This document shows, piece by piece, positions 25,912 to 35,157 of a stretch of 40,935 nt of DNA. Both the position numbers and the translations under genes were made by a program. The notes under the pieces are model-generated. The model saw only the letters and a list, made by a program, of their open reading frames with translations. It was not told the origin of the DNA and did not search any database. Origin of the DNA: Alicyclobacillus acidiphilus NBRC 100859 (GTDB lineage: Bacteria > Bacillota > Bacilli > Alicyclobacillales > Alicyclobacillaceae); NCBI RefSeq assembly GCF_001544355.1, contig NZ_BCQI01000027.1:1-40935 (forward strand), read 5' to 3'. Numbering within the stretch: the stretch's first letter is position 1; each line of letters begins with the position of its first letter.

Positions 25912-26850
25912 GTGTGGAGTCACAGCATCGCTGTCGTCTTGTCCATAGTCGCGTTTGTCGGCGGCTTGCGAGTGATGCGGCACGGCCTGGAAGGCATGGC
26001 TGAAGGCAAATTGACCCGCTGGATCGGCAAACTCGTCGCAAGTCCCACCCGGGGCATTGCGACGGGTGCCATCACCACCGCGCTCTTGCAAAGCAGTGCG
26101 GCACTGACCGCCATGACAGTCGGTCTCGTCGCCGCCGGCAGCCTGACCTTCCGAAACGGACTGGCTGTCGTCTTGGGGGCGAATGTGGGATCGACCATCA
26201 CGCCGCAATTGCTCAATCTCAATCTGTGGGGCCTCGTCATCCCATCGCTGGTCATCGGCATCGCCTTCGTACTCGCCAGAAAACCGCGCCTGTTCCGTCC
26301 AGGGCAAGCGATGATTGGCTTCGCATGCATCTTTATCGCGCTCCAAGCCCTGAAGGTCTCACTCGAACCATTGGCGGCCAGTTCCTGGTTCCGCAGCGGC
26401 CTGGAGCACGCGGGAAATCACGCCGCGCTCGCGGTGGCGATTGGTTGCCTCGCCAGCGCCATGGTGCAATCGTCGACCGCGACCACACTGATCGCCATGG
26501 CGCTCGCCGCGGACGGGTTGATCCCTGCCAGCGGCGGGATCGCCATCGTGCTCGGCGCCAACGTCGGCACCTGCCTGACGTCCGTGATCGCCGCCATCGG
26601 CACGACGCGCCCCGCCGCGCAAGTGGCCTTGGCGCACGTGATTCTCAATGTGGGCGGCGTGATCCTATTCTTTCCGATGCTCACGCCCTTCAGCGCCTGG
26701 ATGGGCTCCCTCACGCCCGACGTCGCGCAGCAGCTCGCCAACGCCAACACCATCTTCAACATCGCGTGCACGTTGGCCGTATGGCCCTTTACGAAGCAGT
26801 TCGCGAACTTCGTCGAACGTCTCCTGCCCGGCGAAGGCCACGTTGCGTAG
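25912..26850 (+). CDS. Na+/phosphate cotransporter family protein (PF02690-type)
   Basis: The 312 aa protein has about eight membrane segments and two copies of the QSS motif that forms the ion site in this family: TTALLQSSAALTAMTVG and SAMVQSSTATTLIAMAL. It imports phosphate, or exports it in some bacteria, coupled to Na+; which applies here cannot be told. The start is GTG at 25912 with GGGAGG 8 bases upstream. It is the only plus-strand gene of the right half and is read away from rpsU. It lacks the C-terminal PhoU-like domain found in some relatives. Confidence 0.92.
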   Translation: MWSHSIAVVLSIVAFVGGLRVMRHGLEGMAEGKLTRWIGKLVASPTRGIATGAITTALLQSSAALTAMTVGLVAAGSLTFRNGLAVVLGANVGSTITPQLLNLNLWGLVIPSLVIGIAFVLARKPRLFRPGQAMIGFACIFIALQALKVSLEPLAASSWFRSGLEHAGNHAALAVAIGCLASAMVQSSTATTLIAMALAADGLIPASGGIAIVLGANVGTCLTSVIAAIGTTRPAAQVALAHVILNVGGVILFFPMLTPFSAWMGSLTPDVAQQLANANTIFNIACTLAVWPFTKQFANFVERLLPGEGHVA

Positions 26851-26861
26851 CGTCGCAACGT
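26840..26861. terminator. hairpin at a convergent gene junction
   Basis: ACGTTGCG and CGCAACGT pair perfectly over 8 bases around a 6-base loop containing the stop of the Na/Pi gene. The deoC-fusion gene ends 24 bases further on, on the other strand. No T run follows in either direction, so this is only a candidate bidirectional terminator. Confidence 0.4.
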
Positions 26862-26873
26862 CCCGGGCCGTTC

Positions 26874-28154
26874 TCAGCCTTCGACCAACGCCCTGCCGGA
26901 CGATGTGCCCAGTCTGTCCGCCCCGTAGCGCATCAACTGCCGCGCCGCATCCGCTGTGCGAACGCCGCCGGACGCCTTGACGCGGGCGACATTCCCGGCG
27001 CACAAAGCCATCGCGCTGACGTCTGCCAGTGTGGCCCCTGCCCGATGAAACCCGGTCGACGTTTTGACGAAGTCGGCTCCCGCCGAGATCGCGAGCAGTG
27101 ACGCTTTGATCACGCCGTCCATCGAGAGCGCGCTCGTCTCGACGATGACCTTGATGGCGGGAGGGTTCGGCAACGAGCGCGCAGCCTGCACGACGCGATG
27201 GACGTGATCGAACACGGTGAAGGCGTCATCCTCGACCATGGCGCCGATGGGGATGACCATGTCGATCTCGCTGGCCCCCTTCGCGGCCAACTCGATGGTC
27301 TCGAACGCGAGGGCGTCAGCCGTAGCAGCGCCAAGCGGGAAACCAATCACCGTGCAGACTCGCGTCTTTGTTCCTGCCAGCCGCGACGCGGCAAAAGCGA
27401 CGTGGCGCGGGTTGATGCAGACCAGCGGAAACGACTCGCGCACCGCTTCGTCGCACAGGGCCGCAACGGCCACCTCGCTCGCCTCTGGCTTCAACAAGGT
27501 GCTCTCGACGGCCACGCGCACATCGGCGACGCCAAGGCCCTCACGCGGAAGCGAGACGTCTGGCACAGCCGGGATGGAGATGGACGGACAGGTGACCCGC
27601 AGTTCCTCGCGGCAGGCTTCAACCAGTTGTCGTACGACAGGCAGAGCCTCGGCCGCCAAGGCATCGATGTCCTGCTGCGGGGACGAAGCCGGCAATCCCC
27701 TCCAACGCGTTTCGTAATCGCCGTCGAGCCACGCAAGAAGCGCTTTCGCCTTCGCAAACACAAATGACCAGTTCGCGTAGCCGTGTTCATCGTGTTTGCG
27801 CTGTGCCTCGTCGATGGGCAGAAAGTACGCGCCGCGCACTTCCTCCGCCTGGTGGACGACGTTGCTGTCGTCTTCCGCTTCCAGGAGAAACAGTCGAACC
27901 TGTTTGCGAATCGGCTCCCCATCGCGCTCGATGCGGTACTCGACCCGGCCGATCGACCCGATGATCCTGGCCGTGACACCTGTTTCCTCCGCGATCTCGC
28001 GCACAGCCGCTTCTTCCCAGCTTTCGCCAGGTTCGAGGTGCCCCTTTGGGAACGACACCTTGCCGTACGCGTCGTCAATCATCAACAACTCGCGCCGACC
28101 TTGTGGTCCACGCACAACCAGTCCTCCGGCCGCGCGCTCAATCCGTTCGTTCAC
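26874..28154 (-). CDS. deoC: fused Nudix hydrolase and deoxyribose-phosphate aldolase (DeoC)
   Basis: The 426 aa protein joins two enzymes. Residues 1-145 are a Nudix domain with a perfect Nudix box (G38-x5-E44-x7-R52-E53-x2-E56-E57), which hydrolyses nucleoside diphosphate derivatives. Residues 205-426 are DeoC, which splits 2-deoxyribose-5-phosphate into acetaldehyde and glyceraldehyde-3-phosphate. The Schiff-base Lys is K364 in FVKTSTGF, with D298 in EIDMV and K393 in VKASGGVR. The usual DHTLLKP near the DeoC start reads ESTLLKP. No frameshift separates the halves; the linker is about 60 residues. The gene overlaps mtaB by 4 bases (ATGA). Together the parts could process deoxynucleotide breakdown products; this link is inference. 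Confidence 0.93.
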   Translation of the reverse strand: MNERIERAAGGLVVRGPQGRRELLMIDDAYGKVSFPKGHLEPGESWEEAAVREIAEETGVTARIIGSIGRVEYRIERDGEPIRKQVRLFLLEAEDDSNVVHQAEEVRGAYFLPIDEAQRKHDEHGYANWSFVFAKAKALLAWLDGDYETRWRGLPASSPQQDIDALAAEALPVVRQLVEACREELRVTCPSISIPAVPDVSLPREGLGVADVRVAVESTLLKPEASEVAVAALCDEAVRESFPLVCINPRHVAFAASRLAGTKTRVCTVIGFPLGAATADALAFETIELAAKGASEIDMVIPIGAMVEDDAFTVFDHVHRVVQAARSLPNPPAIKVIVETSALSMDGVIKASLLAISAGADFVKTSTGFHRAGATLADVSAMALCAGNVARVKASGGVRTADAARQLMRYGADRLGTSSGRALVEG

Positions 28155-29584
28155 GACGTCATCCTCCCCGATATCCCATCGTCATCCGCAAATTCCACCC
28201 GTTCCGGCACAGTCACCTGCGCGGTGAACGATCCCGTCTGTACAACCGCGTCGGATTGCTCCACTCGAACGCGGACGACCTCGCCAATGACATCCTCCGG
28301 CGCGACATGCTCCGGCACGCGAAACGCGACCCGCAAATAGTTGGAGGCATAGCCCACCAGCATGCGGCCGTCGCCATCCGCGAGGCGATTTGCGAGCCGG
28401 CCGCGCGTCGCCTCGTCGGCAGTGGCAATCGGCGATTCCGCGATGACCTCTAGCGTCGATCCGACGAACTTCGATGCGTACGCCGCCGTCAAACGTTCCG
28501 AAAGATCGATCAACCGAGCGACCCGCGCGTGCTTGACGTCCTCCGGCACTTGATCCCCGAATTTGGCGGCAGGCGTTCCCCGCCGCTTCGAGTACGGGAA
28601 GACGTGCAACTGCGAAAATGCTTGAGCCTGGATAAATGAGAACGTGTCTTCGAAATACTCGTCGGTTTCGCCCGGAAAACCGACAATGACGTCGCTTGTC
28701 ACGGCGAGATCGGGCAGGGCCTCGCGCAGTTGCGAGAGCTTGTCGGCGTACTGCTCAACCGTGTAATGGCGGTTCATGCGCTTCAACACCCAGTTGTTTC
28801 CCGCCTGCAGCGGCACGTGCAAATGGTTCACGACTTTGCGCGATCGCGACAGGACCTCGATCAAATGATCGTCGATCTCGCTCGCTTCAATCGAACTGAT
28901 GCGGACGCGAAACGGCTCGTCGATCTGCTCCAGATCCTCAAGCAGATGCGCAAGCCGATAGCCGTCGAGGTCCTTGCCGTAGCCGCCTGTGTGAATGCCT
29001 GTCAGAACGATTTCGCGGTAGCCTGCCCTCGCCAGCTTGGTCGCCTGTGCGACGATCCGTTCCGGCGCACGGCTGCGAATGAGCCCTCTTGCGCGCGGAA
29101 TGATACAAAATGTGCAAAAGTTGTTGCATCCATCCTGAATCTTGAGATTGGCCCGCGTGCGCTCTTCAAAGTAGGGCACGTCCATCTCCTCGAATTCGCG
29201 AGTCTTCAGGATGTTGTTGATACTTTGGTACGGATGTTGCTCCTGGCGCACGCGCTCGACGTGATCGACAATCTGCGACTTCTGGTCGTTGCCGATGACG
29301 AGATCGACACCTGCGATCCTCGCGATCTCGTCTGGCGCAACCTGCGCGTAACAGCCCGTCACGGCAACGACGGCATCTGGATTCGTGCGGACAGCCCGCC
29401 GAATCATCTGCCTGCTCTTCTTGTCGCCGCTGTGCGTGACCGTGCATGTGTTGACCACGTAGACATCGGCTTCTTCCTCAAACGGAACCTGCGTATAGCC
29501 GCGCCGCTTGAAGACCTGCCAAATGCCTTCCGTATCGTAGAAGTTCACCTTACAGCCCAATGTATGAAACGCCACTGTCGGCAC
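28151..29584 (-). CDS. mtaB: tRNA (N6-threonylcarbamoyladenosine(37)-C2)-methylthiotransferase MtaB
   Basis: MtaB is a radical-SAM enzyme that converts t6A37 of tRNA to ms2t6A. The 477 aa protein has the N-terminal cluster domain with Cys11, Cys47 and Cys78. The radical-SAM motif is C153-x3-C157-x2-C160 (CNNFCTFC). A TRAM-like C-terminal domain follows from about 380. The start is GTG at 29584 with GGGAGG 9 bases upstream. It follows rsmE at 5 bases and overlaps the deoC-fusion gene. Confidence 0.95.
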   Translation of the reverse strand: MPTVAFHTLGCKVNFYDTEGIWQVFKRRGYTQVPFEEEADVYVVNTCTVTHSGDKKSRQMIRRAVRTNPDAVVAVTGCYAQVAPDEIARIAGVDLVIGNDQKSQIVDHVERVRQEQHPYQSINNILKTREFEEMDVPYFEERTRANLKIQDGCNNFCTFCIIPRARGLIRSRAPERIVAQATKLARAGYREIVLTGIHTGGYGKDLDGYRLAHLLEDLEQIDEPFRVRISSIEASEIDDHLIEVLSRSRKVVNHLHVPLQAGNNWVLKRMNRHYTVEQYADKLSQLREALPDLAVTSDVIVGFPGETDEYFEDTFSFIQAQAFSQLHVFPYSKRRGTPAAKFGDQVPEDVKHARVARLIDLSERLTAAYASKFVGSTLEVIAESPIATADEATRGRLANRLADGDGRMLVGYASNYLRVAFRVPEHVAPEDVIGEVVRVRVEQSDAVVQTGSFTAQVTVPERVEFADDDGISGRMTS

Positions 29585-29589
29585 GCGTC

Positions 29590-30339
29590 TCAGCCTCCCA
29601 TGTCACCAAAATGGGCAAGTGTGACGGACAGTCCAACCAGCCCGGCGGTCTCCGTCCGCAGAATTCGGCGGCCCAGAGTAATGTGCGAGGCGTTCGGGAA
29701 CGCTGCGAACTCGGTTCGCTCCTCATCGCTCCAACCGCCTTCCGGGCCCACCAACAAGGCGCGGGTCGCCCGTTCGTCGCCATATCCTCGCAGCGCCTCG
29801 AGAATGCCGCAAGTTCGCTCGTCTTCGTCGAGGATCAGCGTCTGCTCGACCCCCAATTCGCCGAGGTGGGCCCTCAAAGCCGCCGACGAACGCGCGTACG
29901 TCAGCGTGGGCACACGATCCCGCTGCGACTGCATCGCCGCCTCGCGAATGATCTTTCGCCACCTGTCGAGCTTGACCTCCACCTTGCCGTCCAGTTTTGC
30001 GACCGACCGGGCCGCCTGATACACAACAAAAGAGATGGCGCCGATCTCGGTGCCTTTCTGCAAGATCGACTCCATCTTATCACCTTTGGCGATGCCCTGA
30101 ACGAGTACCAAAGGCGCCCGTGGTTCCGACGGAGGATACGCGGCGTGAAGGCGCACGTCGACCGATGAACCGCTGACGCGCTCGATGGCTGCGAGCCACG
30201 GGCCATTATCCATCGCGATCACGATTTCCTCGCCCGGCTGCACCCGCAAGACGCGCGCGTAGTGGTGCCCGTCTTCTCCTTCGACTCGCACGAGTTGGCC
30301 AGGCGCACCGACTCCTTCGACGAACACCCGCGGCAGCAT
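29590..30339 (-). CDS. rsmE: 16S rRNA (uracil(1498)-N3)-methyltransferase RsmE
   Basis: This SPOUT-fold enzyme methylates U1498 of 16S rRNA. The 249 aa protein has an N-terminal PUA-like part (HHYARVLRVQPGEEI) and a C-terminal knot with LLVGPEGGWSDEE and LGRRILRTETA, the SAM-binding loops. The start is ATG at 30339, sharing one base with the prmA stop (TGATG). Confidence 0.96.
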   Translation of the reverse strand: MLPRVFVEGVGAPGQLVRVEGEDGHHYARVLRVQPGEEIVIAMDNGPWLAAIERVSGSSVDVRLHAAYPPSEPRAPLVLVQGIAKGDKMESILQKGTEIGAISFVVYQAARSVAKLDGKVEVKLDRWRKIIREAAMQSQRDRVPTLTYARSSAALRAHLGELGVEQTLILDEDERTCGILEALRGYGDERATRALLVGPEGGWSDEERTEFAAFPNASHITLGRRILRTETAGLVGLSVTLAHFGDMGG

Positions 30340-31289
30340 CAGGTCTTCACCGCCAGCAGCGCGACCCAGTCGTCCTTGGTATAACGACGTTCCACGCGAA
30401 ATCCGAAACGGTAGAGTGCGTCTTCGACCAGTGGGCTTTGCGTGTCGATGTAACCCGACGACAGAAAATATCCGCCAGACGGCATCCGCGTCGCAATTTG
30501 CGGGATCAGCAGGATGACAATGTCGCGAAGAATATTGGCCGTGACCACGTCGAATGTCTGAGATTCCGCGAATCCGTTCAGCAGGTTTCCCTCACTGACC
30601 GAAATCTTCGCAGCCAAGTGATTCAATTCGATGTTGTCGCGGGCGGCCCGAACGGCGACCGGATCGATATCGATGGCCGTGACGTGCCGCGCTCCCAGCC
30701 GAGCGGCCGCGATGGCGAGAATGCCCGTGCCCGTACCGACGTCGAGAACGTCCGTGTCCGATCGGACGATTTCAGCGAGCGCCTCCGTGCACATCTGCGT
30801 GGTCTGGTGCGTGCCTGTCCCAAACGCCATGCCCGGTTCGAGGATAATGGGCTCACGGTCAGCGAGTTCTGGAGACAAATCGTCCAGATTCCACACAGGT
30901 ACAATGACCAGCTTGTCCCCAACAGGAATCGGCGCATAGTGCTCTTTCCACGCGTTCAGCCACATCGAGTCATCAATCGAATCGACGCGAATGTCGACGG
31001 GCCCATCCGCGACGAACACGCCAGCGTTTGCTACGCGATCGACCACGTCCGCGACTCGCTCGCGGATGGCGTCCGGTCGATAAGATTCCGGAAAATAGAC
31101 GGACACAAGCACTGTGTCCGTCGGCACGATCATCTCGTCAAACCATTCGCCATACTCGGGATGCGGTGTCTCCAATTCACCGATGCCTTCGAGCTGCACA
31201 CCTTGAATGTCGGGAAAATCTTGCAACAGTGCCGCCACGGCGTCCGCCGCTTCGTGCGACACGTGAAATTGTACATGCCACCAGTGCAT
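30339..31289 (-). CDS. prmA: ribosomal protein L11 methyltransferase PrmA
   Basis: PrmA trimethylates ribosomal protein L11 using SAM. The 316 aa protein has an N-terminal L11-recognition domain and, from about residue 150, a class I methyltransferase fold. Key blocks are GMAFGTGTHQTT, VLDVGTGTGILAIAA and the catalytic-loop TANILRDI. The start is ATG at 31289, 11 bases after dnaJ. It overlaps rsmE by one base. Confidence 0.96.
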   Translation of the reverse strand: MHWWHVQFHVSHEAADAVAALLQDFPDIQGVQLEGIGELETPHPEYGEWFDEMIVPTDTVLVSVYFPESYRPDAIRERVADVVDRVANAGVFVADGPVDIRVDSIDDSMWLNAWKEHYAPIPVGDKLVIVPVWNLDDLSPELADREPIILEPGMAFGTGTHQTTQMCTEALAEIVRSDTDVLDVGTGTGILAIAAARLGARHVTAIDIDPVAVRAARDNIELNHLAAKISVSEGNLLNGFAESQTFDVVTANILRDIVILLIPQIATRMPSGGYFLSSGYIDTQSPLVEDALYRFGFRVERRYTKDDWVALLAVKT

Positions 31290-31300
31290 GAATGGCCTCC

Positions 31301-32443
31301 TCAGGCATTTCCGAGAAATGCGTCCTTCATCCGTTCCATAAATGTGCGCGCCTGTTCGTGCGTCTGTTCACCGAGTTCTTTGGCCAACTGACGGAACAAC
31401 TCCCGCGCTTCCTCGGACAGGTTCGTCGGCGTCATCACCTGCACGCGCACGTGCTGATCTCCCCGAGCAACCGGCGATCCGAGCTTCGGAATGCCCTTTC
31501 CTCGCAGACGGAACGACGTCCCAGATTGCGTTCCTTCCGGAATCCTCAGCTTGACGTTGCCGTCGAGCGTAGGCACGTCGATCTCGTCACCCAACGCCGC
31601 TTGCACAAACGACAACGGCACGTCGACGTAGACGTTCGTGCCGTCACGCTCAAACAGCGGGTGCGGCCGAACATGAATGATAATGTGCAGGTCCCCTGGC
31701 TGACCGCCGTTCGGACTTGCCTCTCCGGCCCCGGCCACCCGCAATCTCGTGCCCGTGTCGACACCGGGCGGCACCTTGATCTGCACGGTCCGCCGCACGC
31801 GCCGACGGCCTTGGCCGCGGCAATCTGGGCACGGTTGATCGACGATCTGCCCACGGCCTTGGCAGGCCTGGCAAACACGGCGATTCACCATGCGGCCAAA
31901 CGGCGTGTTGGTCACAGTCTGCTGCTCGCCGCTGCCGTGACAAACGGAGCACGTCTTGGGACTCGTACCTGGCTTTGCGCCTGTGCCTGAGCACGTCGAG
32001 CACGTCTCCGTGCGAGGAATTTGAATCTCCTCTTCAACACCAAACGCGGCGTCCTCGAAATCCACTTCCAACTCATATTCGAGATCGTGACCGCGCTGTG
32101 GCCCTCTCGCACGCGCACCGCCGGCACCGCCAAAAAACATATCAAAAATATCGCCAAACCCGCCAAAATCAAAATCACCGAAGCCAGCGCCCTGACCGCC
32201 AGCGCCGCCAAATCCTTGCGTGGGATCCTGGTGGCCGAATTGATCATAGCGGGATCGTTTCGCAGGGTCGGAAAGCACATCGTACGCTTCCGCGATTTCA
32301 GCAAACTTCTGCTGCGCCTGGGGATCGTCTTTATTGACGTCCGGATGATATTGGCGCGCGAGTTTTCGATACGCCTTTTTGATTTCGTCCTGGCTGGCGG
32401 ACCGGCTGACACCGAGAACCTCGTAATAATCTCGCTTGCTCAC
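31301..32443 (-). CDS. dnaJ: chaperone DnaJ
   Basis: DnaJ is the Hsp40 co-chaperone that hands unfolded proteins to DnaK and stimulates its ATPase. The 380 aa protein has the J domain with HPD (about residue 33), a Gly/Phe-rich linker and four CxxCxGxG zinc motifs (from CSTCSGTG to CPDCRGQG, about residues 140-215). The C-terminal substrate-binding domain follows. The start is ATG at 32443, with a ribosome-binding site (GGAGGGATTCCGG) upstream. Confidence 0.97.
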   Translation of the reverse strand: MSKRDYYEVLGVSRSASQDEIKKAYRKLARQYHPDVNKDDPQAQQKFAEIAEAYDVLSDPAKRSRYDQFGHQDPTQGFGGAGGQGAGFGDFDFGGFGDIFDMFFGGAGGARARGPQRGHDLEYELEVDFEDAAFGVEEEIQIPRTETCSTCSGTGAKPGTSPKTCSVCHGSGEQQTVTNTPFGRMVNRRVCQACQGRGQIVDQPCPDCRGQGRRRVRRTVQIKVPPGVDTGTRLRVAGAGEASPNGGQPGDLHIIIHVRPHPLFERDGTNVYVDVPLSFVQAALGDEIDVPTLDGNVKLRIPEGTQSGTSFRLRGKGIPKLGSPVARGDQHVRVQVMTPTNLSEEARELFRQLAKELGEQTHEQARTFMERMKDAFLGNA

Positions 32444-32486
32444 CGGAATCCCTCCATCGTCGCTTCTTACATCTCCATCTTACAAC

Positions 32487-32514
32487 GGCGGCAGGGGATC
32501 GTCACCCTGCCGCC
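32487..32514. other. perfect hairpin between dnaK and dnaJ
   Basis: GGCGGCAGGG and CCCTGCCGCC (10 bp, loop of 8) lie in the 103-base dnaK-dnaJ gap. No T run follows, so it is more likely an RNA processing or stability element than a terminator. Confidence 0.7.
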
Positions 32515-32546
32515 CATTGATACCGCACTATCTGAAATGCCACCCG

Positions 32547-34382
32547 TTATTGCTTGTCTTTGTCGACCTCGGTAAATTCGGCGTCGACCACATTGTCGTC
32601 GGACTTCTTGTCAGCCGCCTCGCTGCCTTGAGCCGCTCCGCTCGACTGCGCCGCTTGCTCGTAGAGCTTCGTCGACAACTTGTGGAGCACTTCGGTCAAC
32701 TGATCTTTCGCCGACTTGATGGCGTCCGTATCCGTGCCTGCCAAAGCGTCGCGCAAAGCCTTCTGCTTCTCTTCAGCCTCGGTCTTCAACGCCGCGTCGA
32801 CCTTGTCGCCCAAGTCCTTCAACGATTTTTCCGTCTGGTAGAGCAACTGGTCCGCCTCGTTGCGAATTTCCACTTGCTCGCGGCGCTTTCTGTCTTCCTC
32901 AGCATGCATCTCGGCTTCCTTCATCATGCGCTCGACATCTTCTTTGGACAAGCCGCTCGACGCAGTGATGGTAATCCGCTGCGACTTGCCTGTTCCGAGA
33001 TCCTTCGCACTGACGTTGACGATACCGTTCGCGTCGATATCGAATGTCACTTCAATCTGCGGCACACCGCGCGGTGCTGGCGGAATGTCGCTCAGCGTGA
33101 AGCGGCCCAACGTCTTGTTGTCAGCCGCCATTTCGCGCTCGCCCTGCAGCACGTGAATCTCGACCGACGTTTGGTTGTCTGCAGCCGTGGAGAAGATCTG
33201 GCTCTTCGACGTCGGAATGGTCGTATTGCGATCGATCAACCGCGTGAACACGCCACCCATCGTCTCGATACCAAGCGACAGCGGCGTCACGTCGAGCAGC
33301 ACGATGTCCTTGACCTCGCCCGTCAACACGCCTGCCTGGATCGCCGCGCCGACAGCCACGACTTCGTCTGGGTTGACGCCTTTCGAAGGCTCTTTGCCAA
33401 TCAGCTTCTTAATCGCTTCCTGGACCGCAGGAATTCGGGTCGATCCGCCAACGAGAATGACCTTGTCGATTTGGCTGGCCGTCAGTCCCGCGTCCTGCAG
33501 AGCCTGACGGGTCGGACCAAGCGTCGCTTCGATCAAATCAGCCGAGATCTCTTCGAACTTCGCCCGAGTCAAGTTGACTTCCAAGTGTTTCGGACCCGTA
33601 GCATCCGCCGAAATGAACGGCAGTGAAATGGTCGTCGTCAACGTCGAGGACAGTTCCTTCTTCGCCTTCTCGGCAGCGTCCTTCAAACGTTGCATCGCCA
33701 TCTTGTCCTTGCTGAGATCGATCCCCGTATCCTTGCGGAAGGTGTCGATCAGATAGTCCATAATCCGCTTGTCGAAGTCGTCTCCGCCAAGATGGTTGTT
33801 ACCGCTCGTCGCTTTCACTTCAAACACGCCGTCGCCAAGCTCCAGGATGGAGACGTCAAACGTACCGCCGCCAAGGTCGAACACGAGAATCGTGTGATCA
33901 TCTTCCTTGTCCACGCCGTATGCCAAAGCCGCTGCCGTCGGCTCGTTCACGATACGAAGGACCTCGAGTCCTGCGATACGGCCAGCGTCCTTCGTCGCCT
34001 GGCGCTGACTGTCGCTGAAATACGCCGGCACGGTGATGACGGCTTGCGTGACCTTCTCGCCGAGGTACGCTTCCGCGTCGGCTTTCAACTTTTGCAGAAT
34101 CATCGCCGAAATTTCCGGCGGCGTGTAGCTCTTGTCGTCGATCTGCACCTTGTGATCGGTCCCCATATGGCGCTTGATGGAAATAATGGTCCGATCCGGG
34201 TTCGTGATTGCCTGACGCTTCGCCACGTCGCCAACCAAACGTTCTCCCTCGCGGCTGAACGCGACGACAGACGGGGTCGTCCGATTGCCTTCCGCATTCG
34301 GGATGACGACCGGTTCGCCGCCTTCCATCACTGCCACGCATGAGTTGGTGGTACCTAAGTCAATGCCAATGACCTTTGCCAT
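32547..34382 (-). CDS. dnaK: chaperone DnaK (Hsp70)
   Basis: DnaK binds and refolds unfolded proteins in an ATP cycle run by DnaJ and GrpE. The 611 aa protein has the ATPase domain starting [20 protein letters not shown] (residues 1-360). It includes [12 protein letters not shown] and the hinge [26 protein letters not shown]. The substrate-binding domain and helical lid end with the [10 protein letters not shown]-type tail. The start is ATG at 34382, with GAGGAGG upstream. Confidence 0.98.
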   Translation of the reverse strand: MAKVIGIDLGTTNSCVAVMEGGEPVVIPNAEGNRTTPSVVAFSREGERLVGDVAKRQAITNPDRTIISIKRHMGTDHKVQIDDKSYTPPEISAMILQKLKADAEAYLGEKVTQAVITVPAYFSDSQRQATKDAGRIAGLEVLRIVNEPTAAALAYGVDKEDDHTILVFDLGGGTFDVSILELGDGVFEVKATSGNNHLGGDDFDKRIMDYLIDTFRKDTGIDLSKDKMAMQRLKDAAEKAKKELSSTLTTTISLPFISADATGPKHLEVNLTRAKFEEISADLIEATLGPTRQALQDAGLTASQIDKVILVGGSTRIPAVQEAIKKLIGKEPSKGVNPDEVVAVGAAIQAGVLTGEVKDIVLLDVTPLSLGIETMGGVFTRLIDRNTTIPTSKSQIFSTAADNQTSVEIHVLQGEREMAADNKTLGRFTLSDIPPAPRGVPQIEVTFDIDANGIVNVSAKDLGTGKSQRITITASSGLSKEDVERMMKEAEMHAEEDRKRREQVEIRNEADQLLYQTEKSLKDLGDKVDAALKTEAEEKQKALRDALAGTDTDAIKSAKDQLTEVLHKLSTKLYEQAAQSSGAAQGSEAADKKSDDNVVDAEFTEVDKDKQ

Positions 34383-34441
34383 CGGAAATCCTCCTCGCAA
34401 TTTTTGAAGTCATGAACAGATCAATTCAATCATGTATGAAG

Positions 34442-34458
34442 CGACGGCGGAGCCGTCG
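34442..34458. other. hairpin between grpE and dnaK
   Basis: CGACGGC and GCCGTCG (7 bp, loop of 3) lie in the grpE-dnaK gap, followed on the minus strand by no T run. With the dnaK-dnaJ hairpin, it suggests processing points in the heat-shock mRNA. Confidence 0.6.
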
Positions 34459-34487
34459 GATTACACCTGACTTGTTACATCTGACCT

Positions 34488-35132
34488 TTACACGCTGACT
34501 TTCACCATGGCTGGCCGGAGCACTTTGCCATGAAGCAAATACCCTTTTTGCAATTCCTGCAATACGACGCCGGCTTCTTGGCCTTCGACTTGTTCCTGCA
34601 TGACCGCCTCGTGCATGGACGGATCAAACGAGGCACCCTCCGCCTGCATGGGCGTCACACCGTATTGGCTGAGCAACTGATCCAACTGGCGGTACACCAT
34701 TTCGATCCCGGTCTTCAGTTGCGGCTCGTCGACCGATTCGAGAGCGGTCATGGCCCTGTCAAAATTGTCGACGACAGGCAACAGATCCGTCAGCAACTTC
34801 TTGGTCGCGAACAAGCTCAGTTCTTCCTTTTCCTGCCGCGTCCTTCGACGGAAATTGTCGAAATCGGCCCGGGTCCGCAAAAGCTGTTGCGTCAACGCTT
34901 CGATTTGCCTGTCGCGTTCGTCCTGTTCATCCGACTGCGTCGACTCTTCCACCCGATTGGCACCCTCGTCATCGGCACCGTCGCCGTCAAACGAGATGTC
35001 TTCGGAAGTCACTTCCTCGACATCGACGTCTTGTTCGACCTCCTGCTGTGCTGTCTCGTTCGCTTGCGCAGTCTCTTCGCCGCTTTCTTGGCGCTCATCT
35101 TCATACAATGACTTGTTTGTCTTTTCCGTCAA
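34488..35132 (-). CDS. grpE: nucleotide exchange factor GrpE
   Basis: GrpE swaps ADP for ATP on DnaK and acts as a temperature sensor. The 214 aa protein has a long acidic, disordered N-terminus (residues 1-75) and a coiled-coil (about 75-130). The C-terminal beta-domain follows, containing FDPSMHEAVMQEQ and ending LRPAMVKVSV. The start is TTG at 35132 with AAGGATG about 8 bases upstream. Confidence 0.96.
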   Translation of the reverse strand: MTEKTNKSLYEDERQESGEETAQANETAQQEVEQDVDVEEVTSEDISFDGDGADDEGANRVEESTQSDEQDERDRQIEALTQQLLRTRADFDNFRRRTRQEKEELSLFATKKLLTDLLPVVDNFDRAMTALESVDEPQLKTGIEMVYRQLDQLLSQYGVTPMQAEGASFDPSMHEAVMQEQVEGQEAGVVLQELQKGYLLHGKVLRPAMVKVSV

Positions 35133-35157
35133 GACTCAAACATCCTTTCCAACGCGA

